Of a stretch of DNA of 64,000 nt, positions 42,197-51,130 are shown in pieces; within the stretch, counting starts at the first letter, position 1, and every line of letters begins with the position of its first letter. Source of the DNA: Kitasatospora sp. NBC_00374 (GTDB lineage: Bacteria > Actinomycetota > Actinomycetes > Streptomycetales > Streptomycetaceae). The stretch lies in assembly GCF_041434935.1 (NCBI RefSeq), contig NZ_CP107964.1:2604001-2668000 (forward strand). Direction: 5' to 3'. A model generated the notes under the pieces. It was not told the origin of the DNA. It saw only the letters and a list, made by a program, of their open reading frames with translations, and did not search any database. Both the position numbers and the translations under genes were made by a program.

Positions 42197-43378
42197 GTGA
42201 CCACCACCACCGAGACCTACGGCGTCGACCCCACTCCGACGCCGCTCGCACTGCTGCTGCTCGGCCGGGAGGCCGACCCGAACAGCGAGCGCGGCGTCGA
42301 GTGCCCGGGCGACCTTCCCGCCGCCTCCGACCCCGACCTGGTCGAGCGCGCCCGCGCGGCCAAGGAGAAGCTGGGCGACCGCGTCTTCATCCTGGGTCAC
42401 CACTACCAGCGGGACGAGGTCATCGAGTTCGCCGACGTCACCGGCGACTCCTTCAAGCTGGCCCGGGACGCGGCCGCCCGCCCGGAGGCCGAGTACATCG
42501 TCTTCTGCGGCGTGCACTTCATGGCCGAGTCGGCCGACATCCTCACCAGCAGCGCCCAGCAGGTCGTCCTGCCGGACCTCGCGGCCGGCTGTTCGATGGC
42601 CGACATGGCCACCGCGGAGCAGGTCGCCGAGTGCTGGGACGTGCTGACCGAGGCCGGGATCGCGGACGTGACCGTCCCGGTCTCGTACATGAACTCCTCG
42701 GCCGACATCAAGGCCTTCACCGGCAAGCACGGCGGCACCATCTGCACCTCCTCCAACGCCCAGCGGGCCCTGGAGTGGGCGTACGAGCAGGGTGAGAAGG
42801 TGCTCTTCCTGCCGGACCAGCACCTCGGCCGCAACACCGCCGTCCGCGACATGGGCTTCTCGCTCGACGACTGCGTGCTCTACAACCCGCACAAGCCGAA
42901 CGGCGGTCTGACCGCCGAGCAGCTGCGGGACGCCAAGATGATCCTCTGGCGCGGACACTGCTCGGTGCACGGCCGCTTCTCGCTGGACTCGGTGAACGAC
43001 GTCCGGGCCCGGATCCCCGGGGTCACCGTGCTGGTGCACCCGGAGTGCAAGCACGAGGTCGTCTCCGCGGCCGACATGGTGGGCTCGACCGAGTACATCA
43101 TCAAGGCGCTGGACGCGGCCGAGCCCGGCTCGAAGTGGGCCATCGGCACGGAGCTCAACCTGGTCCGCCGGCTGGCCAAGGCGCACCCGGACAAGGAGAT
43201 CGTCTTCCTGGACCGGGCGGTCTGCTTCTGCTCGACCATGAACCGGATCGACCTGCCGCACCTGGTGTGGGCGCTGGAGTCGCTGGTCGAGGGCCGGGTG
43301 CCGAACGTGATCACCGTCGACCCGGAGACCGAGAAGTACGCGAAGGCGGCGCTGGACCGCATGCTGGCGCTCCCGTAG
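42197..43378 (+). CDS. nadA: Quinolinate synthase
   Basis: The 393-residue 4Fe-4S enzyme condenses iminoaspartate with dihydroxyacetone phosphate to quinolinate, the de novo NAD precursor. Cluster Cys are seen in I-V-F-C-G-V-H-F-M-A-E, W-R-G-H-C-S-V-H-G-R and near the end in C-F-C-S-T-M-N-R-I. Substrate motifs I-L-G-H-H-Y-Q-R and H-P-E-C are present. GTG at 42197 has GGAGG upstream. It stands alone; nadB and nadC are not in the window. Confidence 0.96.
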   Translation: MTTTTETYGVDPTPTPLALLLLGREADPNSERGVECPGDLPAASDPDLVERARAAKEKLGDRVFILGHHYQRDEVIEFADVTGDSFKLARDAAARPEAEYIVFCGVHFMAESADILTSSAQQVVLPDLAAGCSMADMATAEQVAECWDVLTEAGIADVTVPVSYMNSSADIKAFTGKHGGTICTSSNAQRALEWAYEQGEKVLFLPDQHLGRNTAVRDMGFSLDDCVLYNPHKPNGGLTAEQLRDAKMILWRGHCSVHGRFSLDSVNDVRARIPGVTVLVHPECKHEVVSAADMVGSTEYIIKALDAAEPGSKWAIGTELNLVRRLAKAHPDKEIVFLDRAVCFCSTMNRIDLPHLVWALESLVEGRVPNVITVDPETEKYAKAALDRMLALP

Positions 43379-43451
43379 CGGCGGCCCGCTGTCCTGCCCT
43401 CGCCGGCAGAATCGTTTCCGCACATCGGTTCGGTGCGGCGACGCGTACGGA

Positions 43452-43498
43452 GACAGGAAGCGGGGCGGCACCCGATGGGTGCCGCCCCGCTTCCTGTC
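43452..43498. terminator. Long terminator hairpin between nadA and pspAA
   Basis: A perfect 22-bp inverted repeat (43452-43473 / 43477-43498) with a 3-base loop lies between the convergent genes. It is the longest hairpin I noticed in the window. Confidence 0.9.
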
Positions 43499-43503
43499 AC
43501 GGA

Positions 43504-43797
43504 CTACTCCGGGAGGCCCGGGATGAGGCCGTCGCCCTCGTCCCGCAGCATCGCGCGGACCTCCTCGATGGTCGCCTCGGCGTCCGGGAGGATCAGATCG
43601 GACGGCTCCAGGGAATCGTCCGGCACCGGGATGCCGAACTCCTTCACCGCGTCGAGCAGACGGGCGAGCGCGGACCGGAAGCCCGCCTCGTCGCCCGACT
43701 CGAGTGCGGTGAGCAGCTCGTCGTCGAGCCGATTGAGCCGGTTCAGGTGGCTGTCGCCGACCTGGAACTGCCCCTCACCCATGACCCTCATGATCAT
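43504..43797 (-). CDS. pspAA: PspA-associated protein PspAA
   Basis: The 97-residue acidic protein matches the PspAA pattern: I-M-R-V-M-G-E-G-Q-F at the start, L-N-R-L-D-D-E-L in the middle and L-I-P-G-L-P at the end. PspAA is found beside PspA in actinobacteria and archaea and is thought to act with it in envelope stress. The ATG at 43797 has GGGAG about nine bases upstream; a second in-frame ATG is at 43791. It follows pspA by 31 bases on the same strand, so the two form an operon. Confidence 0.88.
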   Translation of the reverse strand: MIMRVMGEGQFQVGDSHLNRLNRLDDELLTALESGDEAGFRSALARLLDAVKEFGIPVPDDSLEPSDLILPDAEATIEEVRAMLRDEGDGLIPGLPE

Positions 43798-43828
43798 GCC
43801 GCGCGTCTCCCGGTCCCTGGAGGTCGGA

Positions 43829-44614
43829 TCACTTGTTGTAGTTGATCGTGGGCGGTGTGTCCTGCTTGCCCTGCTCGATCGCCTGCGGCGCCCCGCCCGG
43901 GGTGCCGCCGGTGAGCTCGGCCTTCATCCGGGCCAGCTCCAGCTCGACGTCGCTGCCGCCGGCCACCCGCTCCAGCTCGGCCTCGATGTCGTCCTTGCGG
44001 CCGAGGCCGCTGGCGTCGTCGAGCGCGCCGGAGGCGAGCAGCTCGTCGATCGCGCCGGCCCGGGCCTGCATCTGGGCCGTCTTGTCCTCGGCCCGCTGGA
44101 TGGCCAGGCCGACATCGCCCATCTCCTCCGAGATGCCGGAGAACGACTCCGCGATCCGGGTCTGCGCCTGGGCGGCGGTGTAGGTGGCCTTGATGGTCTC
44201 CTTCTTGGTGCGGAAGGCGTCGACCTTGGCCTGCAGCCGCTGGGAGGCCAGCGTGAGCTTCTCCTCCTCGGCCTGCAGCTGCTGGTACTGCGTCTCCAGG
44301 TCGGTGATCTGGGACTGCAGGTTCGACTTGCGGGTCAGCGCCTCACGGGCCAGGTCCTCGCGGCCCAGCGAGAGCGCCTTGCGGCCCTGGTCCTCGTACT
44401 TGGCGGACTGCTGCTGGAGCTGGGTCAGCTGGAGTTCCAGGCGCTTGCGCGAGGTGGCCACGTCGGCGACGCCCCTGCGGACCTTCTGCAGCAGTTCGAG
44501 CTGCTTCTGGTAGGAGTAGTCGAGCGTCTCGCGCGGGTCCTCCGCTCGGTCCAGGGCCTTGTTCGCCTTGGAGCGGAAGATCAGCCCCATACGCTTCATG
44601 ATTCCGTCGCTCAT
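43829..44614 (-). CDS. pspA: Phage shock protein A / IM30-family protein
   Basis: The 261-residue, almost wholly helical protein has long coiled coils (L-L-Q-K-V-R-R-G-V-A-D-V, L-Q-A-E-E-E-K-L-T-L-A-S). The N-terminal amphipathic helix (M-K-R-M-G-L-I-F-R-S-K) is the part of PspA/IM30/Vipp1 that binds membranes. It is an ESCRT-III-like membrane-remodelling protein protecting the membrane under stress. The C-terminus adds a Gly/Thr/Pro tail. ATG at 44614 is given; ATG at 44599 (M-K-R-M) is possible. Confidence 0.94.
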   Translation of the reverse strand: MSDGIMKRMGLIFRSKANKALDRAEDPRETLDYSYQKQLELLQKVRRGVADVATSRKRLELQLTQLQQQSAKYEDQGRKALSLGREDLAREALTRKSNLQSQITDLETQYQQLQAEEEKLTLASQRLQAKVDAFRTKKETIKATYTAAQAQTRIAESFSGISEEMGDVGLAIQRAEDKTAQMQARAGAIDELLASGALDDASGLGRKDDIEAELERVAGGSDVELELARMKAELTGGTPGGAPQAIEQGKQDTPPTINYNK

Positions 44615-44883
44615 GGGCGTCGAGTGCCCCCTTCTTCGGGCCTGCGGATTCGTCTCGTAACACGTCGAGTGTATTCGCAGCGAGGTCCTCGCCGCAGTGC
44701 ACGAGCTGCAACAAGACTGCTACAGCGCAGGCCCCGGAGGCATCGTCCCTGGGGTGGAGCCGACCCTGACTCCATGATCCACCGGAGGGCGGAGACTCCC
44801 TTAGGGACACGCCAGGTGATCGATACCGGTTTGGGTCCGACGGCCCTGGCCGAAAGCACCCGGTCAACACGTACGCTGGTGAT

Positions 44884-45480
44884 GTGTTCCGACGCCGCTC
44901 AGATGATTCCTCCTCCGCCACCGCGCTGGCCGAGCAGGACGAGAAGACCCTGTCCCGTGACCCGCAGGCCCCCAAGGGCCGGCCGACACCCAAGCGCAGC
45001 GAGGCCGAGGCCAACCGCCGCACCCGGGTGACCGTGCCCAAGGACCGCAAGGAGGCGAACCGCCAGGCGCGCGAGCGGATGCGCTCCGAGCGGGAGAAGC
45101 AGCGCACCGCGCTGCTGGAGGGCGACGAGCGTTACCTCCCGGCCCGCGACAAGGGCCCGGTGCGACGCTTCGCCCGCGACTTCATCGACTCCCGCTGGTC
45201 CGCCGCCGAGTTCTTCCTGCCGTACGCGGTGGTCGTGCTCGTGCTCAGCGTGATGAAGGTCCAGTCCCTGCAGCTGCTGTCCACGCTGCTGTTCATGGCG
45301 TTCTTCGTCGTGGTGATCCTGGACTTCCTGCGGCTCGGCTTCGGGCTGCGCAAGGCGCTGCGTGAGCGCTTCCCCGACCAGAACACCCGCGGTGTGATCG
45401 CCTACGCGATGATGCGCACCCTGCAGATGCGCCGACTGCGGCTGCCCAAGCCGCAGGTGAAGCGGGGCGAGCGACCCTGA
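44884..45480 (+). CDS. DUF3043 membrane protein
   Basis: The 198-residue protein has a charged head (R-R-R-S-D-D, then K-G-R-P-T-P-K-R-S-E-A-E) with the conserved A-R-D-F-I-D-S-R-W-S-A-A-E-F. Two membrane helices span residues about 110-150, followed by a basic tail. DUF3043 proteins are actinobacterial and of unknown function; M. tuberculosis Rv2206, next to cobT, is in my memory the equivalent. GTG at 44884 has no ribosome-binding site but TACGCT ends seven bases before it, consistent with a leaderless mRNA. Confidence 0.87.
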   Translation: MFRRRSDDSSSATALAEQDEKTLSRDPQAPKGRPTPKRSEAEANRRTRVTVPKDRKEANRQARERMRSEREKQRTALLEGDERYLPARDKGPVRRFARDFIDSRWSAAEFFLPYAVVVLVLSVMKVQSLQLLSTLLFMAFFVVVILDFLRLGFGLRKALRERFPDQNTRGVIAYAMMRTLQMRRLRLPKPQVKRGERP

Positions 45481-46391
45481 CCGCAGAGCCGGTCCCGCCC
45501 TCCTGGGTCTCCGCCGTCGATCCGCAGACGCCCGGGCTGTACGCCCTGCCCGGGCAGGGCGGCGGCGGCCACGACCGGTTTGCCGTACCACCCGTCCCGG
45601 CGCACCTGCCGGCGCGGGGCAGCGCTCCGCTCGGCAGTTCCACCGGGCACTGGCTGGAACGGCAGGGCGGGCTGCGCACGCTGGTCCGCCAGGAGCTGGT
45701 GGCCCGGCAGCTGGCCGAGCAGCTCAGCGGGCGGACCGGTCTGCGAGTGCTGGACGTCGGCTGCGGCCAGGGCACCCAGGCCCTGCGGCTGGCGCGGGCC
45801 GGACACCTGGTCACCGCGCTCGACCCTGATCCGGTCACCCTCGGCGCGGCCCAGGCCGCGCTGGCGGCCGAGCCGGAGGAGGTCCGCGCCCGGGTGCGGC
45901 TGCACACCGGCGACGGCCACCACTGCGGGCGCTGGTTCGGCCCCCGCAGCTTCGACGTCGTGCTCTGCCACGACGTGCTGCGCTACCTCTCGGACCCGGA
46001 CCCGATGCTGGCCTCGCTGGCCCGGGTGCTCGCCCCTGGCGGCGTGCTCTCCCTGGTGGTCCGCAACGCCGACGCCCTGGCCATGCGGCCGGGCCTGACC
46101 GGGGACTGGCGCACGGCCCTGCAGTCCTTCGAGTCGACCCGCTACACCAACCGGCTGGGGCTGTCCGCGCGCGCCGACCGCCTCGCCGACCTGGCCACCA
46201 CCCTCGCCGAGGTCTCGGTGCCGCTGCGGCACTGGTACGGCGTGCGGGTCTTCACCGACACCACGCCGGACCACGCCGCGCCGGTCGACGGGCGCCAGCT
46301 CGCCCAGCTCCTGGACGCCGAGGAGCGGGCCGGCCGGCAGGACCCGTACCGGCAGGTCGCGGCCCTGCTCCACGTCTTCGGCGGCAAGTAG
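45477..46391 (+). CDS. Class I SAM-dependent methyltransferase, probably CTG start
   Basis: The 304-codon frame contains a Rossmann methyltransferase domain: L-R-V-L-D-V-G-C-G-Q-G-T-Q (SAM motif I), F-D-V-V-L-C-H-D-V-L (motif II), L-A-P-G-G-V-L-S-L-V-V-R. The first ATG/GTG in frame is GTG at 45699, but the preceding stretch encodes conserved-looking sequence (S-S-T-G-H-W-L-E-R-Q-G-G-L-R) that belongs to the family as I remember it. The only plausible earlier start is CTG at 45477, overlapping the DUF3043 stop as CTGA. The start is thus uncertain, while the product family is firm. The substrate is unknown. Confidence 0.75.
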   Translation: MTAEPVPPSWVSAVDPQTPGLYALPGQGGGGHDRFAVPPVPAHLPARGSAPLGSSTGHWLERQGGLRTLVRQELVARQLAEQLSGRTGLRVLDVGCGQGTQALRLARAGHLVTALDPDPVTLGAAQAALAAEPEEVRARVRLHTGDGHHCGRWFGPRSFDVVLCHDVLRYLSDPDPMLASLARVLAPGGVLSLVVRNADALAMRPGLTGDWRTALQSFESTRYTNRLGLSARADRLADLATTLAEVSVPLRHWYGVRVFTDTTPDHAAPVDGRQLAQLLDAEERAGRQDPYRQVAALLHVFGGK

Positions 46392-46442
46392 CGGCACACC
46401 GCGGCAAGGAGCCGCGAGGGCGGCGGGCGCCGTCGCGCGCGC

Positions 46443-46643
46443 TCAGCCCTCGTGCAGGCTCATCGTGTAGACGACCTGGTCGTCGTCGCGCAGCACCGCG
46501 CGGTCCGCCCCGCCCTCCAGCAGGTCCTTCCAGCTCTCGCCGATCCAGGACTCGGCGTCCCCCTGGCTGCTGAACTCCTCGTCACCGCCGGCCCCGGAGA
46601 CCACGGAGCCGTCCTCCTTCTCGAACCGCCACGTCCACACCAT
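46443..46643 (-). CDS. Small conserved actinobacterial protein
   Basis: The 66-residue protein begins M-V-W-T-W-R-F-E-K and contains F-S-S-Q-G-D-A-E-S-W-I-G-E-S-W-K-D-L-L-E-G-G-A-D. I recognise it as a conserved streptomycete small protein of unknown function. The ATG at 46643 has AGGAG six bases upstream; the longer upstream frame is not needed. It is acidic, soluble and lacks a signal peptide. It lies divergent from cobU. Confidence 0.78.
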   Translation of the reverse strand: MVWTWRFEKEDGSVVSGAGGDEEFSSQGDAESWIGESWKDLLEGGADRAVLRDDDQVVYTMSLHEG

Positions 46644-46749
46644 GCCGTGCTCCTCCCACCGTCCGACCGCTGTGTCGTACGGACAGTAGCGTGCCCGCCG
46701 TGATCGCTCCCATACCTCGCCGGGACGCTTCTCCGGCAGGATGGGGCGC

Positions 46750-47310
46750 ATGACCATCCCCCGCACCCTGATCCTCGGTGGCGCCCGCTCCGGCAAGTCC
46801 ACCCGTGCCGAGCAGCTGCTCGGCGGCCGGCCCGACGTGCTGTACGTGGCGACCGGCGGGGAGCGGGACGGCGACGCCGACTGGGCTCAGCGGGTCGAGC
46901 TGCACCGCGAACGACGGCCGGCGAGCTGGCGCACCGCGGAGACCTGCGACCTGGAGGCGGTGCTGGCCGACCGGGCCGACCCCGCGCCGGTGCTGGTGGA
47001 CTGCCTGGCGCTGTGGCTGACCGCGGTGATGGACGAGCACGACGCCTGGGACGACGCGCTCTGGGCGGCCGGTGGCGAGCGGGCCGTCCAGGCGCGCTGC
47101 GACGCCCTGGCCGCGGCCTGGCGGCGCACCGAGCGCACGGTGATCGCGGTGAGCAACGAGGTGGGGATGGGGGTGGTACCGGCCACCGCCGCCGGGCGCC
47201 GGTTCCGGGACACCCTCGGCCGGCTGAACATGGCGGTGGCCGAGGCCTCCGAACGGGTCCTGCTCGTCGTAGCGGGTCAGGCGCTGATCATCAAGCCTGC
47301 CGCTGCCTGA
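46750..47310 (+). CDS. cobU: Adenosylcobinamide kinase / adenosylcobinamide-phosphate guanylyltransferase
   Basis: The 186-residue bifunctional enzyme phosphorylates adenosylcobinamide and links GMP to it. The P-loop is L-G-G-A-R-S-G-K-S, and the guanylylation region holds W-A-Q-R-V-E-L-H-R-E-R-R-P with the active His. The second motif is V-S-N-E-V-G-M-G-V-V-P. ATG at 46750 follows AGGA by eight bases; an in-frame ATG at 46741 is possible. It is the first gene of a cobU-cobT-cobS run for the nucleotide-loop assembly of cobamide. Confidence 0.94.
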   Translation: MTIPRTLILGGARSGKSTRAEQLLGGRPDVLYVATGGERDGDADWAQRVELHRERRPASWRTAETCDLEAVLADRADPAPVLVDCLALWLTAVMDEHDAWDDALWAAGGERAVQARCDALAAAWRRTERTVIAVSNEVGMGVVPATAAGRRFRDTLGRLNMAVAEASERVLLVVAGQALIIKPAAA

Positions 47311-47338
47311 GCGCGGGCGCCGTGTAGCCTTCCGACCG

Positions 47339-48457
47339 ATGGACACCACCGTGGATCTCGATACGTTCTCCTCGCTCGTCGAGCGCCCCGACGAGAGTGC
47401 CCGGCGCGCCGCCGAGGAACGCTGGCTGGCGTCACCCAAACCGCGCGGCGGCCTCGGACAGCTGGAGGCGCTCGGCAGCTGGCTCGCCTCGGTCCAGGGC
47501 GGCTCCCCGACCCGGCCGCTGACCGCGGCCAAGGTGTTGCTGTTCGCCGGCGACCACGGCGTGGCCTCGCTCGGGGTCTCCCGGCTGGACGCCCGCGGCG
47601 GCACCGCCCGGCGGGTGCACGCGGTGCTCGACGGCACCGCGCCGGTCGCCGTGCTCGCCCGCCGGTACGGCGCCCAGGTGCGGGTGGTCGACCTCGCGGT
47701 GGACGCGGATCCCGACGAGTTCCCGGCGGAGGTCGTCCGACACCGGGTGCGCCGCGGCTCCGGCCGGATCGACGTCGAGGACGCGGTGAGCGCCGAGGAG
47801 GCCGTCCGTGCCTTCCTGTCCGGCGCCGCCGTCGCCGACGAGGAGGCCGACACCGGCACCGACCTGGTCGTCCTGGGCGACCTGGGGGTCGGCTCGACCA
47901 CCGTCGCCGCCGTCCTGATCGGTGCGCTGTGCGGCACCGACGCGGCCGCCGTCACCGGGCGCGGCTCGGGGATCGACGACCGGATCTGGATGGTCAAGTG
48001 CGCCACCGTACGCGACGCGCTGCGCCGGGCCCGGCCCGTCCTCGGCGACCAGCTGGCGCTGCTCGCCACCACCGGTGGCGCGGACTTCGCGGCGATCACC
48101 GGCTTCCTGCTGCAGGCCGCCGTGCGCAAGCTGCCGGTGGTACTGGACGGTGTGGTGTCGGCCGCCTGCGCCCTGGTGGCCCAGCGGATCGCGTTCCGGG
48201 CGCCCGAGTGGTGGCAGGCCGGGATGGCCACCGGTGAGCCCGCCCAGGCGAAGGCGTACGACCGGCTGACCCTGACCCCGCTGCAGGATCTGGGCGTCTC
48301 GATGGGCGAGGGCACCGGCGCGCTGCTGGCGCTGCCGCTGCTGCAGGCCGCCTCGGACACCCTGGCGGAGCCCGCCGCGGTGCCGGCCGCCGCTCCGCGG
48401 GAGCCGCGGCCGCCGGCAAGGCTGCCGAGCGCCGCGGAGCTGCTGGGCCGGGGGTAG
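47339..48457 (+). CDS. cobT: Nicotinate-nucleotide-dimethylbenzimidazole phosphoribosyltransferase
   Basis: The 372-residue enzyme activates the lower base of cobalamin. It has P-R-G-G-L-G-Q-L-E near residue 35, F-A-G-D-H-G-V-A, L-G-D-L-G-V-G-S-T-T and a C-terminal G-E-G-T-G-A with the catalytic Glu. The C-terminus adds an Ala/Pro-rich tail. The ATG at 47339 has no clear ribosome-binding site, but a TAGCCT box ends eight bases upstream, so an internal leaderless promoter is possible. It is 28 bases after cobU. Confidence 0.93.
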   Translation: MDTTVDLDTFSSLVERPDESARRAAEERWLASPKPRGGLGQLEALGSWLASVQGGSPTRPLTAAKVLLFAGDHGVASLGVSRLDARGGTARRVHAVLDGTAPVAVLARRYGAQVRVVDLAVDADPDEFPAEVVRHRVRRGSGRIDVEDAVSAEEAVRAFLSGAAVADEEADTGTDLVVLGDLGVGSTTVAAVLIGALCGTDAAAVTGRGSGIDDRIWMVKCATVRDALRRARPVLGDQLALLATTGGADFAAITGFLLQAAVRKLPVVLDGVVSAACALVAQRIAFRAPEWWQAGMATGEPAQAKAYDRLTLTPLQDLGVSMGEGTGALLALPLLQAASDTLAEPAAVPAAAPREPRPPARLPSAAELLGRG

Positions 48458-48464
48458 TCGGGCC

Positions 48465-49226
48465 GTGCTGGACGGGCTGCGGTTCGCCTTCGGCACGCTC
48501 TCGGTGCTGCGGGTCCACGTCGAGCGCTGGGACCGGCCGACGGCGGGGCGGGCGATGCTCGCGGCGCCGCTGGTCGGGCTGGTGCTGGGCGGTGCGGCGG
48601 CCGGGGCCGGCGCGCTGGTCGCGCTGCGCGGTGGCGCCCTGCTCGGGGCGGTGGCGGCGGTCGCGGTGCTCGCCGGTCTCACCCGGGGGCTGCACCTGGA
48701 CGGGCTGGCCGACGTGGCGGACGGGCTGGGCAGCGGCAGGCCGGCCGAGGACGCGCTGCGCATCATGAAGCAGTCGGACATCGGCCCGTTCGGCGTGCTG
48801 ACCCTGCTGCTGGTGTTGCTGGCGCAGATCGCCGCGCTGTCCGAGGCCTTCTCCGCGTCCGCGGGGCGCGGCGCCCTCGCCGTCCTGACGGCGGCCGTCA
48901 CCGCGCGCTGCGCGCTCACCTGGGGCTGTCTGCGGCCGGTGCCGGCGGCCCGGCCCGGCGGGCTGGGCGCGATGGTCGCGGGCACCGTCCCGGTCGGCGG
49001 GGCGCTGGCGGTGACGGCCGGCTCGGCGCTGGCACTGGCGCTGGCAGGTGCGGCCGAGGGCTGGTCGACGCTGCGTCAGCCGGTCGCGCTGGCGGTCGGG
49101 TTGGGCTGTGCGTGGCTGCTGCTGCGGCGGTGCGTACGCCGGTTCGACGGCATCACGGGGGACGTGCTGGGCGCGCTCGCGGAGACCGCGGCGACCGGCG
49201 CCCTGCTGGCGCTGGCGCTCGACTGA
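48465..49226 (+). CDS. cobS: Adenosylcobinamide-GDP ribazoletransferase (cobalamin synthase)
   Basis: The 253-residue membrane enzyme joins adenosylcobinamide-GDP and alpha-ribazole to finish cobalamin. It carries G-L-H-L-D-G-L-A-D-V-A-D-G-L-G-S with the metal-binding acidic residues, then M-K-Q-S-D-I-G-P-F-G, and several membrane helices. GTG at 48465 begins seven bases after the cobT stop, with GGGGG upstream inside cobT. The three cob genes form an operon. Confidence 0.94.
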   Translation: MLDGLRFAFGTLSVLRVHVERWDRPTAGRAMLAAPLVGLVLGGAAAGAGALVALRGGALLGAVAAVAVLAGLTRGLHLDGLADVADGLGSGRPAEDALRIMKQSDIGPFGVLTLLLVLLAQIAALSEAFSASAGRGALAVLTAAVTARCALTWGCLRPVPAARPGGLGAMVAGTVPVGGALAVTAGSALALALAGAAEGWSTLRQPVALAVGLGCAWLLLRRCVRRFDGITGDVLGALAETAATGALLALALD

Positions 49227-49460
49227 CGGCCCCGCCGGGGAGGGCGCCTGACGGTTCGGATGCCGACGCCCGTTCAGCTGACGGGCGGTCGGCCCGTCGA
49301 GCCCCCGCCCGATCACTCACCGTAGCCGCCGGTGGACGGCCGTGACAGGTGCCGCACAACCCGCACACCGGGGGCGGCGGGATCCCAGCATGCGGACTAC
49401 CATGCGGGGAGCAACCGTAGCCCTGCGCCCGTTTCCCCGCGGAACCGCCGGGGTTATGCC

Positions 49461-49482
49461 GGTACGGCACCGGTGCCGTACC
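49461..49482. promoter_or_regulatory. Perfect 22-base palindrome in the pepA upstream region
   Basis: GGTACGGCACC (49461-49471) is followed directly by its reverse complement GGTGCCGTACC (49472-49482). It has no spacer and ends 35 bases before the pepA start. It may be an operator for a dimeric regulator or a leader structure. A weaker hairpin at 49268-49286 could be the cobS terminator. Confidence 0.5.
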
Positions 49483-49517
49483 CGGCCGTGGACCGCGAAA
49501 GAACAGGACGCATTTAC

Positions 49518-51014
49518 GTGACTGCACTGTCTGTGAGCACCTCCTCCGCCGCAACGCTGCGTGCGGATGCCCTGGTGATCGGTGTGGCGAAGGGCTCCAA
49601 GGGCCTGGTCGTCGCCTCCGGCGCCGAGGCCGTGACCGAGGCGTTCGACGGCAAGCTGGCCGAGGTCCTCACCACCCTGGGCGCGACCGGCGCCGAGGGT
49701 GAGGCGGTCAAGCTCCCCACCACCTCGGGCCTCAAGGCCCCGCTGGTGCTGGCCGTCGGCCTCGGCGAGGCCGTCGAGGGCGGGTACGAGGCCGAGGCGC
49801 TGCGCCGGGCCGCCGGTGTCGCCGCGCGCACGCTGGCCGGCGCCAAGAAGGCCGCGCTGGCCCTGCCTGCCGAGTCGGCCGAGGAGATCGAGGCCGTCGC
49901 GCTGGGCGGTCTGCTGGGCTCGTACAGCTTCGGCACCTACAAGGGTGCGGGCAGCGGCAAGGAGCCGGTCGGCGAACTGGTCGTGCTGGCCGCCCGCAAG
50001 GGCAGCAAGGACGCCAAGGCCGCCGTGGAGCGCGCGACCGCGCTGGGCGAGGAGATGAACCGCGCCCGTGACCTGATCAACACCGCCCCGAACGACCTGA
50101 ACCCGAAGTCCTTCGCCGCGATCGCCCAGGCGGCCGGCAAGGAGCACGGCCTCAAGGTCGAGGTGCTCGACGAGAAGGCGCTGACCAAGGGCGGCTTCGG
50201 CGGCCTGATGGGCGTCGGCGTCGGCTCCGCCAACCCGCCGCGCCTGGTGAAGATCGCCTACACCCACCCCAAGGCCCGGGCGACCCTCGCCTTCGTCGGC
50301 AAGGGCATCACCTACGACTCGGGCGGCATCTCGCTGAAGCCGGCCGGCCACAACGAGACCATGAAGTGCGACATGTCCGGCGCCGCCGCCGTGTTCGCCG
50401 CCGTGGTCGCCGCCAAGCGGCTCGGCCTGGCCGTCAACGTCACCGGCTGGCTGGCGCTGGCCGAGAACATGCCCTCCGGCTCCGCGACCCGCCCCGGCGA
50501 CGTGCTGCGGATGTACGGCGGCAAGACCGTCGAGGTGCTGAACACCGACGCCGAGGGGCGCCTGGTGCTGGCCGACGCGATCGTGCGCGCCGGCGAGGAG
50601 AACCCGGACGTCATCGTCGACGTCGCCACCCTGACCGGCGCCATGGTGCTGGCGCTGGGCAACCGCACCTTCGGTGTGATGGCCAACGACGACGAGCTGC
50701 GCGACCGCCTGCACGCCACCGCCGGTGCGGTCGGCGAGCAGTCCTGGCCGATGCCGCTCCCGGCCGAGCTGCGCAAGGGCATGACCGACACCACCGTCGC
50801 CGACCTGGCCAACATGGGCGAGCGGATGGGCGGCGGCCTGGTGGCCGGCCTGTTCCTCAAGGAGTTCGTCGCCGAGGGCATCGACTGGGCCCACCTGGAC
50901 ATCGCCGGCCCGGCCTTCAACGAGGGCGGCCCGTTCGGCTACACCCCCAAGGGCGGCACCGCGAGCGCGGTCCGCACCCTGGTGCGCTTCGCCGAGGACA
51001 CCGCCGGCGCCTGA
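49518..51014 (+). CDS. pepA: Leucyl aminopeptidase (M17)
   Basis: The 498-residue cytosolic aminopeptidase has an N-terminal macro-like domain of about 170 residues and a C-terminal catalytic domain. The latter carries G-K-G-I-T-Y-D-S-G-G with the first metal ligands, K-C-D-M-S-G, and the family signature N-T-D-A-E-G-R-L-V-L-A-D-A. It removes N-terminal residues using two metal ions and forms hexamers. The start is GTG at 49518, with AGGAC eight bases upstream. The gene stands alone between a palindromic leader and a strong terminator. Confidence 0.95.
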   Translation: MTALSVSTSSAATLRADALVIGVAKGSKGLVVASGAEAVTEAFDGKLAEVLTTLGATGAEGEAVKLPTTSGLKAPLVLAVGLGEAVEGGYEAEALRRAAGVAARTLAGAKKAALALPAESAEEIEAVALGGLLGSYSFGTYKGAGSGKEPVGELVVLAARKGSKDAKAAVERATALGEEMNRARDLINTAPNDLNPKSFAAIAQAAGKEHGLKVEVLDEKALTKGGFGGLMGVGVGSANPPRLVKIAYTHPKARATLAFVGKGITYDSGGISLKPAGHNETMKCDMSGAAAVFAAVVAAKRLGLAVNVTGWLALAENMPSGSATRPGDVLRMYGGKTVEVLNTDAEGRLVLADAIVRAGEENPDVIVDVATLTGAMVLALGNRTFGVMANDDELRDRLHATAGAVGEQSWPMPLPAELRKGMTDTTVADLANMGERMGGGLVAGLFLKEFVAEGIDWAHLDIAGPAFNEGGPFGYTPKGGTASAVRTLVRFAEDTAGA

Positions 51015-51026
51015 CGCCGAGCCCGC

Positions 51027-51069
51027 CCGGAGGGGCCCGGGTGCCGTGACGGCACCCGGGCCCCTCCGG
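51027..51069 (+). terminator. Terminator after pepA
   Basis: A perfect 20-bp inverted repeat (51027-51046 / 51050-51069) with loop TGA lies 13 bases after the pepA stop. Confidence 0.85.
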
Positions 51070-51130
51070 CATTACCAGCCGGTAACGGCCCTCCGCAATG
51101 CACGATCGTGTTCGCCTCCGGCGAAACTTT

